Of a DNA stretch of 64,000 nucleotides, positions 51,527 to 61,147 are shown one piece after another. Both the position numbers and the translations under genes were made by a program. The stretch is from Sphingomonas anseongensis (lineage in GTDB: Bacteria > Pseudomonadota > Alphaproteobacteria > Sphingomonadales > Sphingomonadaceae). Below the pieces are notes generated by a model. The model was given only the letters and a program-made list of their open reading frames with translations, searched no databases and was not told the DNA's origin. Position 1 is the stretch's first letter, and each line of letters opens with the position of its first letter. The stretch spans positions 1,240,001 through 1,304,000 of the forward strand of contig NZ_JAMGBC010000001.1 of assembly GCF_023516495.1 (NCBI RefSeq), written 5' to 3'.

Positions 51527-52356
51527 TGCCGCCGCAGGCCGCCACCCAGATTGCCGGGGAGGTCGCCTATGAAGGTAAGTTCCAGTGGCTGACGCGGCTC
51601 GGCTTTGCGGCCCGTGGACTGTTGTACATCCTCATCGCCGTCCTGGTCGTGAGGACCGGGCGGACCGAAGATCTCACTGGAGCCTTGGAATATGTAGGGC
51701 ACGGAGCCGGCAAGTTCCTCCTTGCCGGCCTGGCAGCGGGCCTCGCCACCTACGGGCTATGGAGGCTCAGCGACGCTGCGCTCGGCACCGAGCATCCCGG
51801 GACTGAATGGAAGCAGCTCGGCAAGCGCGCTGTCGCCGGCGGCATCGGCGCGATCTACATTTATCTCGCGTTCAAGGCCGTTCGAGTGATCCTTGCCGGC
51901 CGCTCCGGCGCGATGGGCACCGAGCAACAGGCAGATACGGTGCTTGACTTGCCTGGCGGCGAGCTCGTGCTCCTGGGCGCGGCTGCGATCCTCGCGATCG
52001 CCGCCTGCAACCAGTTCTACAAGGCTTTGAGATGCAGGTTCATGCGCACGCTCCAGGAAGGGGCCAGCGCGAAGGGCTGGATCAAATGGATGGGCCGCCT
52101 CGGCTATGCCGCACGAGGCGTGATCTTCTTCGTCGTCGCCTGGCTGATCTATCGCGCCGCGGTTGATCACAAGGCCAGCGAGGCGGGCAATCTGGAAAAA
52201 GCGCTGGACGTGCTTCGCGGCCCATTCCTGCTGCCGATTGCAGCAGGGCTGTTCCTGTTCGGGACCTTCAGCCTGGTCGAGGCGCGCTACCGCGCGATCC
52301 ACAAGCCGCCCGTCGACGGCGTGAAAAGGAAGATCGAAGACAAGGTCACCCGCTAG
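51526..52356 (+). CDS. DUF1206 membrane protein
   Basis: Membrane protein of 276 aa composed of three DUF1206 repeats, each with two helices and a family start such as RLGFAARGLLYILIAVLVVR, KQLGKRAVAGGIGAIYIYLA and RLGYAARGVIFFVVAWLIYR. Function unknown. Its start overlaps the transporter stop, indicating co-transcription. Its stop shares CTAG with the opposed PPOX-type gene. Confidence 0.85.
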   Translation: MPPQAATQIAGEVAYEGKFQWLTRLGFAARGLLYILIAVLVVRTGRTEDLTGALEYVGHGAGKFLLAGLAAGLATYGLWRLSDAALGTEHPGTEWKQLGKRAVAGGIGAIYIYLAFKAVRVILAGRSGAMGTEQQADTVLDLPGGELVLLGAAAILAIAACNQFYKALRCRFMRTLQEGASAKGWIKWMGRLGYAARGVIFFVVAWLIYRAAVDHKASEAGNLEKALDVLRGPFLLPIAAGLFLFGTFSLVEARYRAIHKPPVDGVKRKIEDKVTR

Positions 52357-52847
52357 AAGTCGACCTCCGCGACCTTCTCTTTCATCCCGGCTTCGGGCTT
52401 GCGGCCGAACAGCTTGTTGAAAGCGGGCTTCAGGAACCCCCCGATGTCGCTCAGCCAGATCTTCGCGTCGTCTATTTCGAAGCGGACGAGCGCGAGCTTG
52501 GGGTCGTCTTTTCCTTCGTACCATTGAGCTACGATCGGATTCCACAGCCGGTCGATCGTGGAGCGATCGTTGTCGACCGTCAGGGTCCCGCGAAGGCTCG
52601 CGAACAGGCCGTGGTCCTTGCCGGAAAAAGCGCCGATGGCGCGGTTCGACTGGCCCATAGCGCGAGTGAAGTCATGGTCGTTGGCAGTGAAGAAATAGAC
52701 CCGGCCAGCCTCGCGATCTGAATCTTCGAAGTTCGCCGTCATCGGCTGCGTCGCGCCCTCGCGAGCGCCTTCGATGCCAAGCATCACGAAGGGGCTGTCC
52801 TTCAGAGCCTCCCAGAACTGCTCTTCGATGTCGCGGTCGTCGGCCAT
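52353..52847 (-). CDS. Pyridoxamine 5'-phosphate oxidase-related general stress protein
   Basis: Split-barrel flavin-binding-type protein of 164 aa, similar to general stress protein 26: FWEALKDSPFVMLGIEG, VYFFTANDHDFTRAM, ASLRGTLTVDNDRSTIDRLW, PKLALVRFEIDDAKIWLSD. It probably binds FMN or F420. ATG 52847 is preceded by GGAGAG and lies 28 bases after the -10 element of a perfect EcfG-type promoter; the longer frame from 52883 would include that promoter, so the short form is right. Confidence 0.88.
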   Translation of the reverse strand: MADDRDIEEQFWEALKDSPFVMLGIEGAREGATQPMTANFEDSDREAGRVYFFTANDHDFTRAMGQSNRAIGAFSGKDHGLFASLRGTLTVDNDRSTIDRLWNPIVAQWYEGKDDPKLALVRFEIDDAKIWLSDIGGFLKPAFNKLFGRKPEAGMKEKVAEVDF

Positions 52848-52874
52848 TTGTCTCTCCACTTCTTGGAAGCAGAG

Positions 52875-52900
52875 AACGGCCATCGGTTAGGTGGCGTTCC
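52875..52900 (-). promoter_or_regulatory. EcfG-type general stress promoter before the PPOX gene
   Basis: On the minus strand GGAAC (52900-52896), 17 bases, CGTT (52878-52875): an exact match to the consensus at ideal distance from the ATG at 52847. Confidence 0.75.
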
Positions 52901-52905
52901 GGCGG

Positions 52906-54807
52906 TCAGGGCACGATGGGCAGGTAGACGGCGCTTGCATTGGTGCCGCCGTGGAAGACGGTCTGCGTAGCCGCGCGATAGTCGCCCGACTTCGCATAGA
53001 AGATGTTCGGGACGTACGTCTGCGGGTTGCGGTCGTAGAGCGGGAACAGGCTCGACTGCACCTGCACCATGATCTTGTGCCCGGGCAGGAAGACGTGATC
53101 GACGTTCGGAAGGCCGAAGCGATATTCGGTGGCCTTGCCGGGCGTCAGCGCGTGCGGCCGGGCGAAGCTGTCGACGTAGCGGCCGCGGAAGATCTCGATC
53201 CCGATCGGAAGCTGGAAGCCCGACATGTCGCGCTTCGAGCCTTGTGACTCACCTTCGGGATTCTCGTTGGGATAGACGTCGATCAGCTTGACCACCCAGT
53301 CGCTGTCCGTGCCGCTCGTCGCCGCGAACAGGTCGACCTGCGGCGCGCCCATGATGTGCACCGGCTTGGTCAGCGGCGCGGTGGTATAACTGAGCACGTC
53401 AGTGCGCCCGTCGACGAAGCGCTGATCGGTGACGAGCCATGTCTTCCATTGCGCGCCGGTGATGGGCCGAGGAAGGTAGGGAACGGGCTTGGCGGGGTCC
53501 GATACATAATTGTCGTGACCGCTCGCCGCGGGGCGATCGAAGGTCGCTCCGGCGCCGGCCGTCAGGAACAGCGGAGTCGGCGTTCCCATCGGCCACCGCG
53601 GCGAACCCTCCCATTTGTCGATGCCAGTCGCATAGGTAAGCACGGGAGGGTGCTTCGGGTCGGCCGAGCCCTTCAAATAATGGTCCAGCCAGGGCTTCAG
53701 CCAATCGCGCCGCCATTGCAACGCGGTGTCGCCGGCGAAAGTCAGGTCGCCCAGCTCATAGCCGTAATGGTTCGCACCCGAATGGCGCCACGGGCCGATG
53801 ACCAGGTGGAGAAGGCCGCTGCCTTCATATTTGTCCTTGAGCGCCTTGTAGACCGCGGGGCCTCCGTAACTGTCCTCCTGGTCCCACTGGCCGACCTCGA
53901 GCATCGTCGGAACCGTCAGCGGATGCGCCGCCATCCACTTGTCGACCGCCTGACCGGACCAGAATTCCGTATAGGCCGGGTTCTGCATCAACTTTTGGAC
54001 GAAGGGGACGTTCTCGATCCGGTACTTGCGCGCGAAGTCGGCCATCGATCCGGCTTCGAGGTAGCGCGCGTAATCGTCGCCCGTGCCGACCGGCAGGCTT
54101 GCGCCGGCGTCTGCCTTGCCCGTGCTTTGCGACAGGCCGAAGTCGAAGCCGCCGACCCTGAAGGCCCCGTTGTGGAACCAGTCGTCGCCCATCCAGCCGT
54201 CTACCATCGGGCTCTGTGGAACGGCCGCCTTCAGCGCAGCGTGCGGGTTGATCTCCGACGCCAGAGTGAGGAAGCCGAGATAGGAGGAGCCGATGGTGCC
54301 GACGCGGCCGTTGGATTCCGGCACGTTCTTCACCAGCCAGTCGATCGCGTCATAAGCATCGGTGCTCTCGTCAATGCCGGTGGTGTTGAGCGGCCCGACG
54401 ATCGGCCGGTTCATCACGAACGTGCCTTCTGAGTTGTGGAGTCCGCGGATGTCCTGTTGGACGATGATGTAACCGTCCTCGACGAACTCCTTGTACATGA
54501 TGGGAAGCTTGTCGACGACCTTGAGGCTGGACGTGCGGTTGGTGCTCCCCTTCGCATCATAGGGCGTCCGCGACAGCAGGATCGGCGCGTTGGCCACGCC
54601 CTTTTTCATGTAGATGACTGTGTAGAGCTTGGTCCCGTCGCGCATCGGCACCATCGCCTCGCGCCGGATGAAGTCCGCCTGCGGAAGGACGGCATCGTAC
54701 GAAGCGACGACGTCCGGGGTCATCGGAGTCACGCGCTCGGGCGGAGCGGCGGCGATTGCGAGAAGCGGGAGGATGGAGGCGGCGGCGCGGAGGAGGATGC
54801 GGTTCAT
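52906..54807 (-). CDS. CocE/NonD-family secreted alpha/beta hydrolase
   Basis: Hydrolase of 633 aa with a signal peptide (MNRILLRAAASILPLLAIAA). The X-Pro-dipeptidyl-peptidase S15-type domain has MVPMRDGTKLYTVIYMKKG, IVQQDIRGLHNSEGTF, nucleophile Ser in GRVGTIGSSYLGF and a late catalytic His region (IGPWRHSGANHYGYELG); the C-terminal jelly-roll domain (GAPQVDLFAATSGTDSDWVV) completes it. The family includes cocaine esterase, glutaryl-7-ACA acylase and peptidases. Substrate unknown, probably periplasmic acyl esters or amides. Confidence 0.88.
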   Translation of the reverse strand: MNRILLRAAASILPLLAIAAAPPERVTPMTPDVVASYDAVLPQADFIRREAMVPMRDGTKLYTVIYMKKGVANAPILLSRTPYDAKGSTNRTSSLKVVDKLPIMYKEFVEDGYIIVQQDIRGLHNSEGTFVMNRPIVGPLNTTGIDESTDAYDAIDWLVKNVPESNGRVGTIGSSYLGFLTLASEINPHAALKAAVPQSPMVDGWMGDDWFHNGAFRVGGFDFGLSQSTGKADAGASLPVGTGDDYARYLEAGSMADFARKYRIENVPFVQKLMQNPAYTEFWSGQAVDKWMAAHPLTVPTMLEVGQWDQEDSYGGPAVYKALKDKYEGSGLLHLVIGPWRHSGANHYGYELGDLTFAGDTALQWRRDWLKPWLDHYLKGSADPKHPPVLTYATGIDKWEGSPRWPMGTPTPLFLTAGAGATFDRPAASGHDNYVSDPAKPVPYLPRPITGAQWKTWLVTDQRFVDGRTDVLSYTTAPLTKPVHIMGAPQVDLFAATSGTDSDWVVKLIDVYPNENPEGESQGSKRDMSGFQLPIGIEIFRGRYVDSFARPHALTPGKATEYRFGLPNVDHVFLPGHKIMVQVQSSLFPLYDRNPQTYVPNIFYAKSGDYRAATQTVFHGGTNASAVYLPIVP

Positions 54808-54872
54808 GCCGCGACCGTAACCAGCCCCGTTGAGCGCGGCAACATCGCGCAACATCGCACGTTTCAGCGAGA

Positions 54873-55547
54873 ATGGCGGACGTCGCTGCTGAAGGTCTGA
54901 GAAATGCGCTCGACGCCGAACGGCGCGCCGAGCCGAAGAGCAACCTGCGCTCCTCCTGGGAGGCTTTATTCAAGGAGGCGCGCGGCTGCACCCGCTGCGA
55001 ACTCCATAAGTGCGGGACTCAGACCGTGTTCGGCGAAGGTCCGCTCGAGGCGAAGCTGGTGTTTGTCGGCGAGCAGCCGGGCGACCAGGAGGACCTCGCC
55101 GGCCGGCCGTTCGTCGGGCCCGCCGGCCAATTGTTCGACCGCCTCCTGGAGAAGGCGGGCGTCGACCGCTCCCAGACCTACGTCACCAATGCCGTCAAGC
55201 ATTTCAAGTTCGTCCAGCGCGGCAAGCGGCGGATCCACAACAAGCCGGACGCGGGCGAAATCCAGGCGTGCAAGTTCTGGCTTGAGCAGGAGCGCGAGTT
55301 GATACGGCCGCCGGTGACGGTGGCCCTCGGAGCCACCGCGGCACGCTCGCTGATCGGCAAGTCAGTGACAATCAGCAAGGTGCGCGGCGCGCCGATCGAG
55401 CTCGATGACGGGCTGGAATGCTGGGTGACCACTCACCCGAGCGCGCTGCTTCGTATGCCCGAACCCGAGCGTCGGCGTGAGGCGCGCGACCTGTTCATCG
55501 ATGAAATGAAGCGGATCTGGGCGCGCGCCGAAAAGCTGTCCGTCTAG
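54873..55547 (+). CDS. udgX: UdgX-type uracil-DNA glycosylase
   Basis: Protein of 224 aa in the uracil-DNA glycosylase superfamily. Motif A is GEQPGDQED (residues 66-74), then GRPFVGPAGQLFDRLL. The insertion KRRIH (118-122, His122) is the special loop of UdgX, which in Mycobacterium smegmatis forms a covalent bond to the abasic site after uracil removal. Four cysteines (39, 42, 133 and about 187) fit a 4Fe-4S cluster, and motif B is THPSALLR. It removes uracil from DNA and may trap the site for RecA-dependent repair. Confidence 0.9.
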   Translation: MADVAAEGLRNALDAERRAEPKSNLRSSWEALFKEARGCTRCELHKCGTQTVFGEGPLEAKLVFVGEQPGDQEDLAGRPFVGPAGQLFDRLLEKAGVDRSQTYVTNAVKHFKFVQRGKRRIHNKPDAGEIQACKFWLEQERELIRPPVTVALGATAARSLIGKSVTISKVRGAPIELDDGLECWVTTHPSALLRMPEPERRREARDLFIDEMKRIWARAEKLSV

Positions 55548-57640
55548 AAGCGATAGCCTAGCGACAGCTTCACGGTCCGCGGCGCTCCCGGCGCGATGTT
55601 GTTGTCGTTGCTCGCAGTGGGGAAATAGTGGGCGCCGAGGATATTCTCGACGTTCAGCTGCGCCTCGAGCCCGTAGGGAAGCCTGTAGAAAGCGGCAGCG
55701 TCGATCCGCGCGTAGCCTGGAAGGCGCACGTTGTTACTGATCGACGCATAGGATTTCGAGCGGGCGATTACGCCCAGCCCGACGCCCAGCGCATTCGTCA
55801 CCTCATAGCGGTTCCACAGCGAGAAGCTGTGCCGCGGGACGAGCGGGACTTCGCGGCCCGCCGGAGCCGAAACCGTCGTCTCGGTGATCTTCGCCTTTTG
55901 AAGGGCATAGCCCGCCGACATCAGCCAGCGGCTGGTGACGCTGCGCTCGAGGCCAAGCTCCAGCCCGCGGCTGCGCTGCATTCCGGTCAGCACGGTGCGC
56001 GTTGGATCGAGCGGATCGGATGCGCGCGTGTTGCTCCGGTCGAGCTGGTACAGCGCGGCGGTCGCGAGCAGCCCGTCGAGGATTTCCCATTTGGCGCCGA
56101 CTTCGTAATTGTCGAAGCGTTCGGGCTTCAGCGCGGCGCGCTGCGGGTCCAGGCTGCTGAACTGGTCGCCCGACTGCGGCAGGTAGGACCGGCTGTAGCT
56201 CGCATAGAACGACAGGTTGCGCTGCGGCTTGAGGACGAGCCCGAGGCGGGGCGACCATAGATCGTCGCGACGGCTCACCGTACCGCCGGCGCGGAAGTCG
56301 TCCACCGCGACCTTGAAGCTGTCGAAGCGAAGGCCTGCGACGATCTCCAGCCATTCGGCCGGACGGATCTGGTCCTGGACATAGGCCGCTGCGACGGTCA
56401 CCTTGACGCGGTTGTCGGCATCGTCGGCGTCCGGAGCAAAGATCACCGGCCGGTCGACCGTGGGGTCGGTGATCGGGGTCGTATTCCCGCCAACGAATGT
56501 CCCGGTGTTGCGGCGGTTGCGCGATCGCTCGCGGCCGACCTCGAAACCGACCAGCAAGGTCTGGTCGATCCCGCCGAGCCGGTTGTCCCAGACGAGATCG
56601 GTCTGGCTGAACAGGTTCGTCCGGTTGTTGCGGTTGTTGTAGGCGCTCAAGGTCACCAGGCCGGTGGCCGCGTTGAACCCGCTTCCGTAGGCGTTTTGGT
56701 AAAACTTCTTATAGTCGCCGAGCGAAGTGTGGTTGCGCAGGGTCAAGCCGTTGCCGAAGTCATGCTCCACCGCGATCGTGGCGAGATCCACATTGGCCTT
56801 CGCGAAGCTGACGTCCGGATTGCCGAAGAAGGTTCGGGTGAATCCCCGGATCGGTTCGTGGCCGTCGGCCGGAACTCCACGGTCGGCCGTCCGGCGATCG
56901 TGGAAATGCTCATAGGACAGGTCGATCCGGGTGTTGCCGCTGACCACTGCAACCGTGGGATTGAAGCCGTAGCGCTGCAGGTCGACGTGGCGACGGAAGC
57001 TGTCGCCATCCTCGAACAAGCCGTTGAGGCGCAGGCCGACATTGCCGCTTAGCGGCACATCGACATCGCCGGTGAAACGCAGGTCGCCCCAATTGTCCGC
57101 CGAGGCGGTGAAGGCGCGATAGGCGGCCAGGCTCGGCTTCTTCATGACCCGATTGACGATTCCGCCGCCGCCTCCGCGGCCGAAGATCATCGCATTGGGG
57201 CCTTTGAGCACTTCGACGCGGTCGACGTTGTAGAAGTCGCGGAAATACTGGACGTCATCGCGCACGCCGTCGACGAAGAAGTCCGCGGTGCTACTGTTTC
57301 CGCGAAGAACGATCGTGTCGCGATTGCCTTCGCCCGCATTGTAGGACGCGCCGGGAACGAACAGCAGCAGGTCGCCGACCGAGCGAAGCTGCTGGTCCTC
57401 GATCTGCTGGGCGGTGACCGTCGTCATCGCCTGGGGAATGTCCTTTACGTCGGTGTTCGTCTTGGTCGCCGTGCTCGTCGACTTCACGCCATATTTGACG
57501 TGCTCGCCGACCACGACGATCGGCGTCCCTTCTTCTGCGGACGCGTCGACCGCCGCATCCTTAGCCCCGTCCGCAGCATGGGCAGGGACGGCGGCACAGG
57601 CGAGGATGGCGGTAAGCGAATAGAGCAACGGACGAGACAT
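55544..57640 (-). CDS. TonB-dependent siderophore receptor
   Basis: Outer-membrane receptor of 698 aa: signal peptide (MSRPLLYSLTAILACAAVPAHA), a plug domain (DIPQAMTTVTAQQIEDQQL; SVGDLLLFVPGASYNAGEGN; VEVLKGPNAMIFGRGGGGGI) and a 22-strand barrel ending NIAPGAPRTVKLSLGYRF, with the aromatic terminal residue needed for assembly. It resembles FhuA/FiuA-type ferric-siderophore receptors. A Fur-box-like AT-rich palindrome lies just upstream, so iron repression is likely. Its stop shares CTAG with udgX. Confidence 0.92.
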   Translation of the reverse strand: MSRPLLYSLTAILACAAVPAHAADGAKDAAVDASAEEGTPIVVVGEHVKYGVKSTSTATKTNTDVKDIPQAMTTVTAQQIEDQQLRSVGDLLLFVPGASYNAGEGNRDTIVLRGNSSTADFFVDGVRDDVQYFRDFYNVDRVEVLKGPNAMIFGRGGGGGIVNRVMKKPSLAAYRAFTASADNWGDLRFTGDVDVPLSGNVGLRLNGLFEDGDSFRRHVDLQRYGFNPTVAVVSGNTRIDLSYEHFHDRRTADRGVPADGHEPIRGFTRTFFGNPDVSFAKANVDLATIAVEHDFGNGLTLRNHTSLGDYKKFYQNAYGSGFNAATGLVTLSAYNNRNNRTNLFSQTDLVWDNRLGGIDQTLLVGFEVGRERSRNRRNTGTFVGGNTTPITDPTVDRPVIFAPDADDADNRVKVTVAAAYVQDQIRPAEWLEIVAGLRFDSFKVAVDDFRAGGTVSRRDDLWSPRLGLVLKPQRNLSFYASYSRSYLPQSGDQFSSLDPQRAALKPERFDNYEVGAKWEILDGLLATAALYQLDRSNTRASDPLDPTRTVLTGMQRSRGLELGLERSVTSRWLMSAGYALQKAKITETTVSAPAGREVPLVPRHSFSLWNRYEVTNALGVGLGVIARSKSYASISNNVRLPGYARIDAAAFYRLPYGLEAQLNVENILGAHYFPTASNDNNIAPGAPRTVKLSLGYRF

Positions 57641-57676
57641 TTTTTCCCCTGTGGCGACTGTTGCCCGGGGCTCTAT

Positions 57677-57698
57677 CGTTATTGATAGTTATTCGCAA
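57677..57698 (-). promoter_or_regulatory. Possible Fur-type box upstream of the TonB receptor
   Basis: An AT-rich partial palindrome (minus strand TTGCGAATAACTATCAATAA) sits 37-58 bases upstream of the receptor ATG in otherwise GC-rich DNA. It resembles iron-responsive operators in front of siderophore receptors, but matches the classical Fur consensus only loosely. Confidence 0.35.
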
Positions 57699-57706
57699 TA
57701 GCAGAG

Positions 57707-60700
57707 CTATTCCGCTGCCAGCAGTGTCTCCGCGCCTCCAAGATCGACCGAAACCAGGCGGCTAACGCCCTTCTCGATCATCGTCACTCCGTAGAGCCGA
57801 TGCATCCGGCTCATCGTCACCGCATTGTGCGTGACGATCAGGTAGCGGGTGTCCGTCTCCTGCGTCATCCGATCGAGCAGGTCGCAGAAACGCTCGACAT
57901 TGGCGTCGTCCAGCGGAGCGTCGACCTCGTCGAGCACGCAGATCGGCGCCGGGTTCGTCAGGAACAGTGCGAAGATCAGCGCGATTGCCGTCAGCGCCTG
58001 CTCGCCGCCCGAAAGCAGGGTCAGCGACTGGAGCCGCTTGCCCGGCGGCTGCGCCATGATCTCCAGCCCCGCCTCCAGCGGGTCGTCGCTCTCGACCAGT
58101 TCAAGGTGCGCCTGCCCGCCTTCGAACAGCGTAGTGAACAGGCTCCGGAAATGCTGATTCACCCGCTCGAACGCCTCGAGCAGCCGGACCCGGCCTTCGC
58201 GGTTGAGGCTGCCGATCGATCCGCGAAGGCGGTGGATCGCCTGCGTGAGCTCGTCCGCCTCGGCCGCTCCGCGAAGGCGCTCGCCCTCGATCTCGGCAAG
58301 CTCCTGCTCGGCGACCAGGTTCACAGGGCCGATCCGGTCGCGGTCGGCGGTCAGCTTCTCGAGCATCGCCGATTCGGCCTCTGGGTCGACGACCTCAGTC
58401 GGGTGGAACGCCATTTTTTCCGGAAGTCGCTGCGGGACGCATTCGAAGCGCTCGAGGCAGATCCGGGCATATTCCGCACGTCGTGACTCTTGAGCTTCGG
58501 ATCGTGCCTGGGCCGCCGCCCTTCGCTCTCGCGCGGAGGCGGAGGATTCGGACGCGGCCGAAGTTGCCCCACTCGCTTCGGCCAAGGCCGCTTCTGCTTC
58601 ACGCTCGGCCGCCGCGGCTTGGGCGACCACGGCTTCGCTTCCCGCGCTCTCCTGCTCGAGCGCCGTCACTTGCTCATCGAGAGCGGCTGGCTCGGTCTCG
58701 AGCGAGCTATGCTCTTCCTTCTGCTGATTGAGCCGCTCGCGCGCCTGCTGGAGCCTCTGTTCTGCATCGGACTGGCGGCGATGCCACTCGGCCTGTTCGC
58801 GCCCCGCGGTCGAGTGGCGTTCCCTCGCCGCCGATGTCTCCCTCGCGCGGGTCGCCGCTTCGGCACGCTTTTCGGCGACGGCCTTGCCGGCTTCTCCCGC
58901 CGCATCGCGCGCGCGCTGAACCTCCGCCTCTAGCTCCGCCGGATCCGCAAGACCGCCCAACGCTGCTTCTGCGGCGGCGACCGCCTCGGCTGAGGCTTTC
59001 GCCAATGGAGCGAGATCGGCGAGGCGCTGCTCGAGAGCGCTCCTTTGCGCCTCCAACCGCTCGATCGCTGCGGCCGCGCTGTCGCTTGCACGCTCGGCCT
59101 CGCGCATCTCCCGCTCGGCCAGAAGCGCGGTCGATCGAGCGGTGTCGGCGTCCTGACGGACCCTCTCCAGCCGATCGAGCGCGGCTTTCCGTTTGGCTTC
59201 GCTTTCGGCAACGGCGGCTTCGAGCTGCGGCAAATGGCGGGCGAGGTCGGACAGCCTGTTGGCCCGGATCAGGCGTTCGGCCGCAGCCGCTCCGGCGCCC
59301 TCGGCGACGAAGCCGTCCCAGCGCCGCATGCGCCCATCGCGCGTCACCAGCCGCTGGCCGACGGCGAGCTGCTGTCCTTGGTCCGTCTCGGCGACTCCGA
59401 CCTGCCGGAGCCTGCGAAGCATCTCCGCCGGCGCTTTCACATGATCGGCAAGGCATTCCAGCCCATTGGGCAGCGTTGGATCGCCGTCCGTCGGTTCGCT
59501 GCCCTCCCAGCGGCGAGCGCCGTCCGAGCCGATCTCGGCGTCGGCATCGTCGCCGAGCGCCGCTGCAAGCGCCTTCTCATATCCTGCTTCCGCGCTCAGC
59601 CTTGCAACCGCCGACGAGCCCGAGCTTTGCTGGAGCGCGCGCGACAGGGCCTCATGTTCGGAGCGCGCGGCGGATAGCGCCGCCCTTGCCTTCGCAAGCT
59701 CGGTTTCAGCCTCGTCGCGGGCATCGGCCGCTGCCGAGCGCTGCTCTTCGGACCCTGCCAGTTGCTCTTCCGCCTTTGCACGAGCCTTCGCTGCCGCCTC
59801 GGCTCGAGCGGCGGCTTCGCCCTTGGTCCGCTCATTGTCGGAGCCGTCCGACATCGAATCGAGCTGCTGCTTCAGCTTGTCCCGCTCGCCCTGGACTCGC
59901 GAAGCATGTGCCCGCGAAGCTTCCAGCGCTGCTTCGGCAACGCGCCGTTCTGCCCGCATGGCCGCCTGCCGAGCCAGCAGGTCGGCCAGCGCCGCTTCCG
60001 CGTCGCGCGACTGGGTTTCGAGCTCGCCGAGCTCAGCGGACACCCGCGCGGCTTCGCCCTCGCCGTCGGCCAGCCGCTTCTCGATAGCAGCCCGCTCTTC
60101 CTCCAGCTGGGCGATCGCGCTCCCAGCGTCGGCCTTGAGCGCCTCTTCGCGGCGAATGTCCTCGGCCGTTGCCGTTTCCAGCCGCTCCAGCTCCGCAAGC
60201 CGCCGGGCGACGGTGTCGCGGCGGGCGCGGGCCGTGGCGAGCTGGTGAGCGATGTCATTCCCGCGAGTCCGAGCGTCGGCGGTCGCCCCGCGGCGGAGCC
60301 CGAGTTCCCCTTCCGCTTTCTCCTGCGCGGCCCGAAGCTCCACGATGTGGCTGCGAAGCTGCTCGACTTCCTGCTCCGCAGCCACGGCGTCGAGCCTCGC
60401 CTGCTCGGCTGCCTGGTCGGCCTCGACCCAGCGGGCATGGACCAGCCGCGCCTCGACCGAGCGGATCTTGTCGGTGAGCTGGCGATAGCGCTCCGCAGCG
60501 CGGGCCTGGCGGCGGAGTGTAGACGCACGCTGCTCCTGGTCGCTCAGAAGCTCCGATAGCCGCGCCAGATTCGCCTCCGCAGCGCGAAGCTTCTGCTCTG
60601 CATCCTTGCGGCGGGCGTGAAGCCCGGAAATTCCAGCGGCTTCCTCCAGCAGCAGGCGCCGCTCGGTCGGTTTTGCCGCGATGATCGACGCGATCTTGCC

Positions 60701-61123
60701 CTGGCTGACGAGAGCCGGGGAATGCGCACCGGTCGCAGCATCGGCGAACAGCAAAGCCACGTCCTTGGCCCGCACGTCGCGGCCGTCGATCCGATAGGCG
60801 GAGCCTGCGCCTCGCTCGATCCTCCGCGTGACTTCGCCTTCGCCGCTTTCGCCTTCATCGCTGTCGCGATCGACGAGCATCGACACTTCGGCGAAATCGC
60901 GCGCGGGGCGAGTGGCGGTGCCGGCGAAGATCACGTCTTCCATCCCGTCGCCGCGAAGCGACTTGGGACTGCCCTCGCCCATCACCCAGCGGATCGCCTC
61001 GAGCAGGTTCGACTTGCCGCAGCCGTTGGGGCCGACGACACCGGTAAGGCCCGGCTCGATCCTCAGCTCAGTGGGTTCGACGAAGCTCTTGAACCCGCTG
61101 AGCTTGAGGCGACGGATGCGCAA
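57707..61123 (-). CDS. smc: Chromosome segregation protein SMC
   Basis: SMC ATPase of 1138 aa. The N-terminal head has LKLSGFKSFVEPTELRIEPG and Walker A VVGPNGCGKSNLLEAIRW (about 30-47). Long coiled coils (about 170-500 and 650-900, extremely rich in Ala/Glu/Arg) flank a hinge near 510-640. The C-terminal head carries the signature LLSGGEQALTAIALIFAL and Walker B PICVLDEVDAPLDDAN. It forms a ring with ScpA/ScpB that organises chromosomes. It is last in the dciA-dsbA-smc run, 24 bases after the dsbA-like gene. Confidence 0.96.
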   Translation of the reverse strand: MRIRRLKLSGFKSFVEPTELRIEPGLTGVVGPNGCGKSNLLEAIRWVMGEGSPKSLRGDGMEDVIFAGTATRPARDFAEVSMLVDRDSDEGESGEGEVTRRIERGAGSAYRIDGRDVRAKDVALLFADAATGAHSPALVSQGKIASIIAAKPTERRLLLEEAAGISGLHARRKDAEQKLRAAEANLARLSELLSDQEQRASTLRRQARAAERYRQLTDKIRSVEARLVHARWVEADQAAEQARLDAVAAEQEVEQLRSHIVELRAAQEKAEGELGLRRGATADARTRGNDIAHQLATARARRDTVARRLAELERLETATAEDIRREEALKADAGSAIAQLEEERAAIEKRLADGEGEAARVSAELGELETQSRDAEAALADLLARQAAMRAERRVAEAALEASRAHASRVQGERDKLKQQLDSMSDGSDNERTKGEAAARAEAAAKARAKAEEQLAGSEEQRSAAADARDEAETELAKARAALSAARSEHEALSRALQQSSGSSAVARLSAEAGYEKALAAALGDDADAEIGSDGARRWEGSEPTDGDPTLPNGLECLADHVKAPAEMLRRLRQVGVAETDQGQQLAVGQRLVTRDGRMRRWDGFVAEGAGAAAAERLIRANRLSDLARHLPQLEAAVAESEAKRKAALDRLERVRQDADTARSTALLAEREMREAERASDSAAAAIERLEAQRSALEQRLADLAPLAKASAEAVAAAEAALGGLADPAELEAEVQRARDAAGEAGKAVAEKRAEAATRARETSAARERHSTAGREQAEWHRRQSDAEQRLQQARERLNQQKEEHSSLETEPAALDEQVTALEQESAGSEAVVAQAAAAEREAEAALAEASGATSAASESSASARERRAAAQARSEAQESRRAEYARICLERFECVPQRLPEKMAFHPTEVVDPEAESAMLEKLTADRDRIGPVNLVAEQELAEIEGERLRGAAEADELTQAIHRLRGSIGSLNREGRVRLLEAFERVNQHFRSLFTTLFEGGQAHLELVESDDPLEAGLEIMAQPPGKRLQSLTLLSGGEQALTAIALIFALFLTNPAPICVLDEVDAPLDDANVERFCDLLDRMTQETDTRYLIVTHNAVTMSRMHRLYGVTMIEKGVSRLVSVDLGGAETLLAAE

Positions 61124-61147
61124 GCTGTCTCTCCCCTTCCCGCGCCC

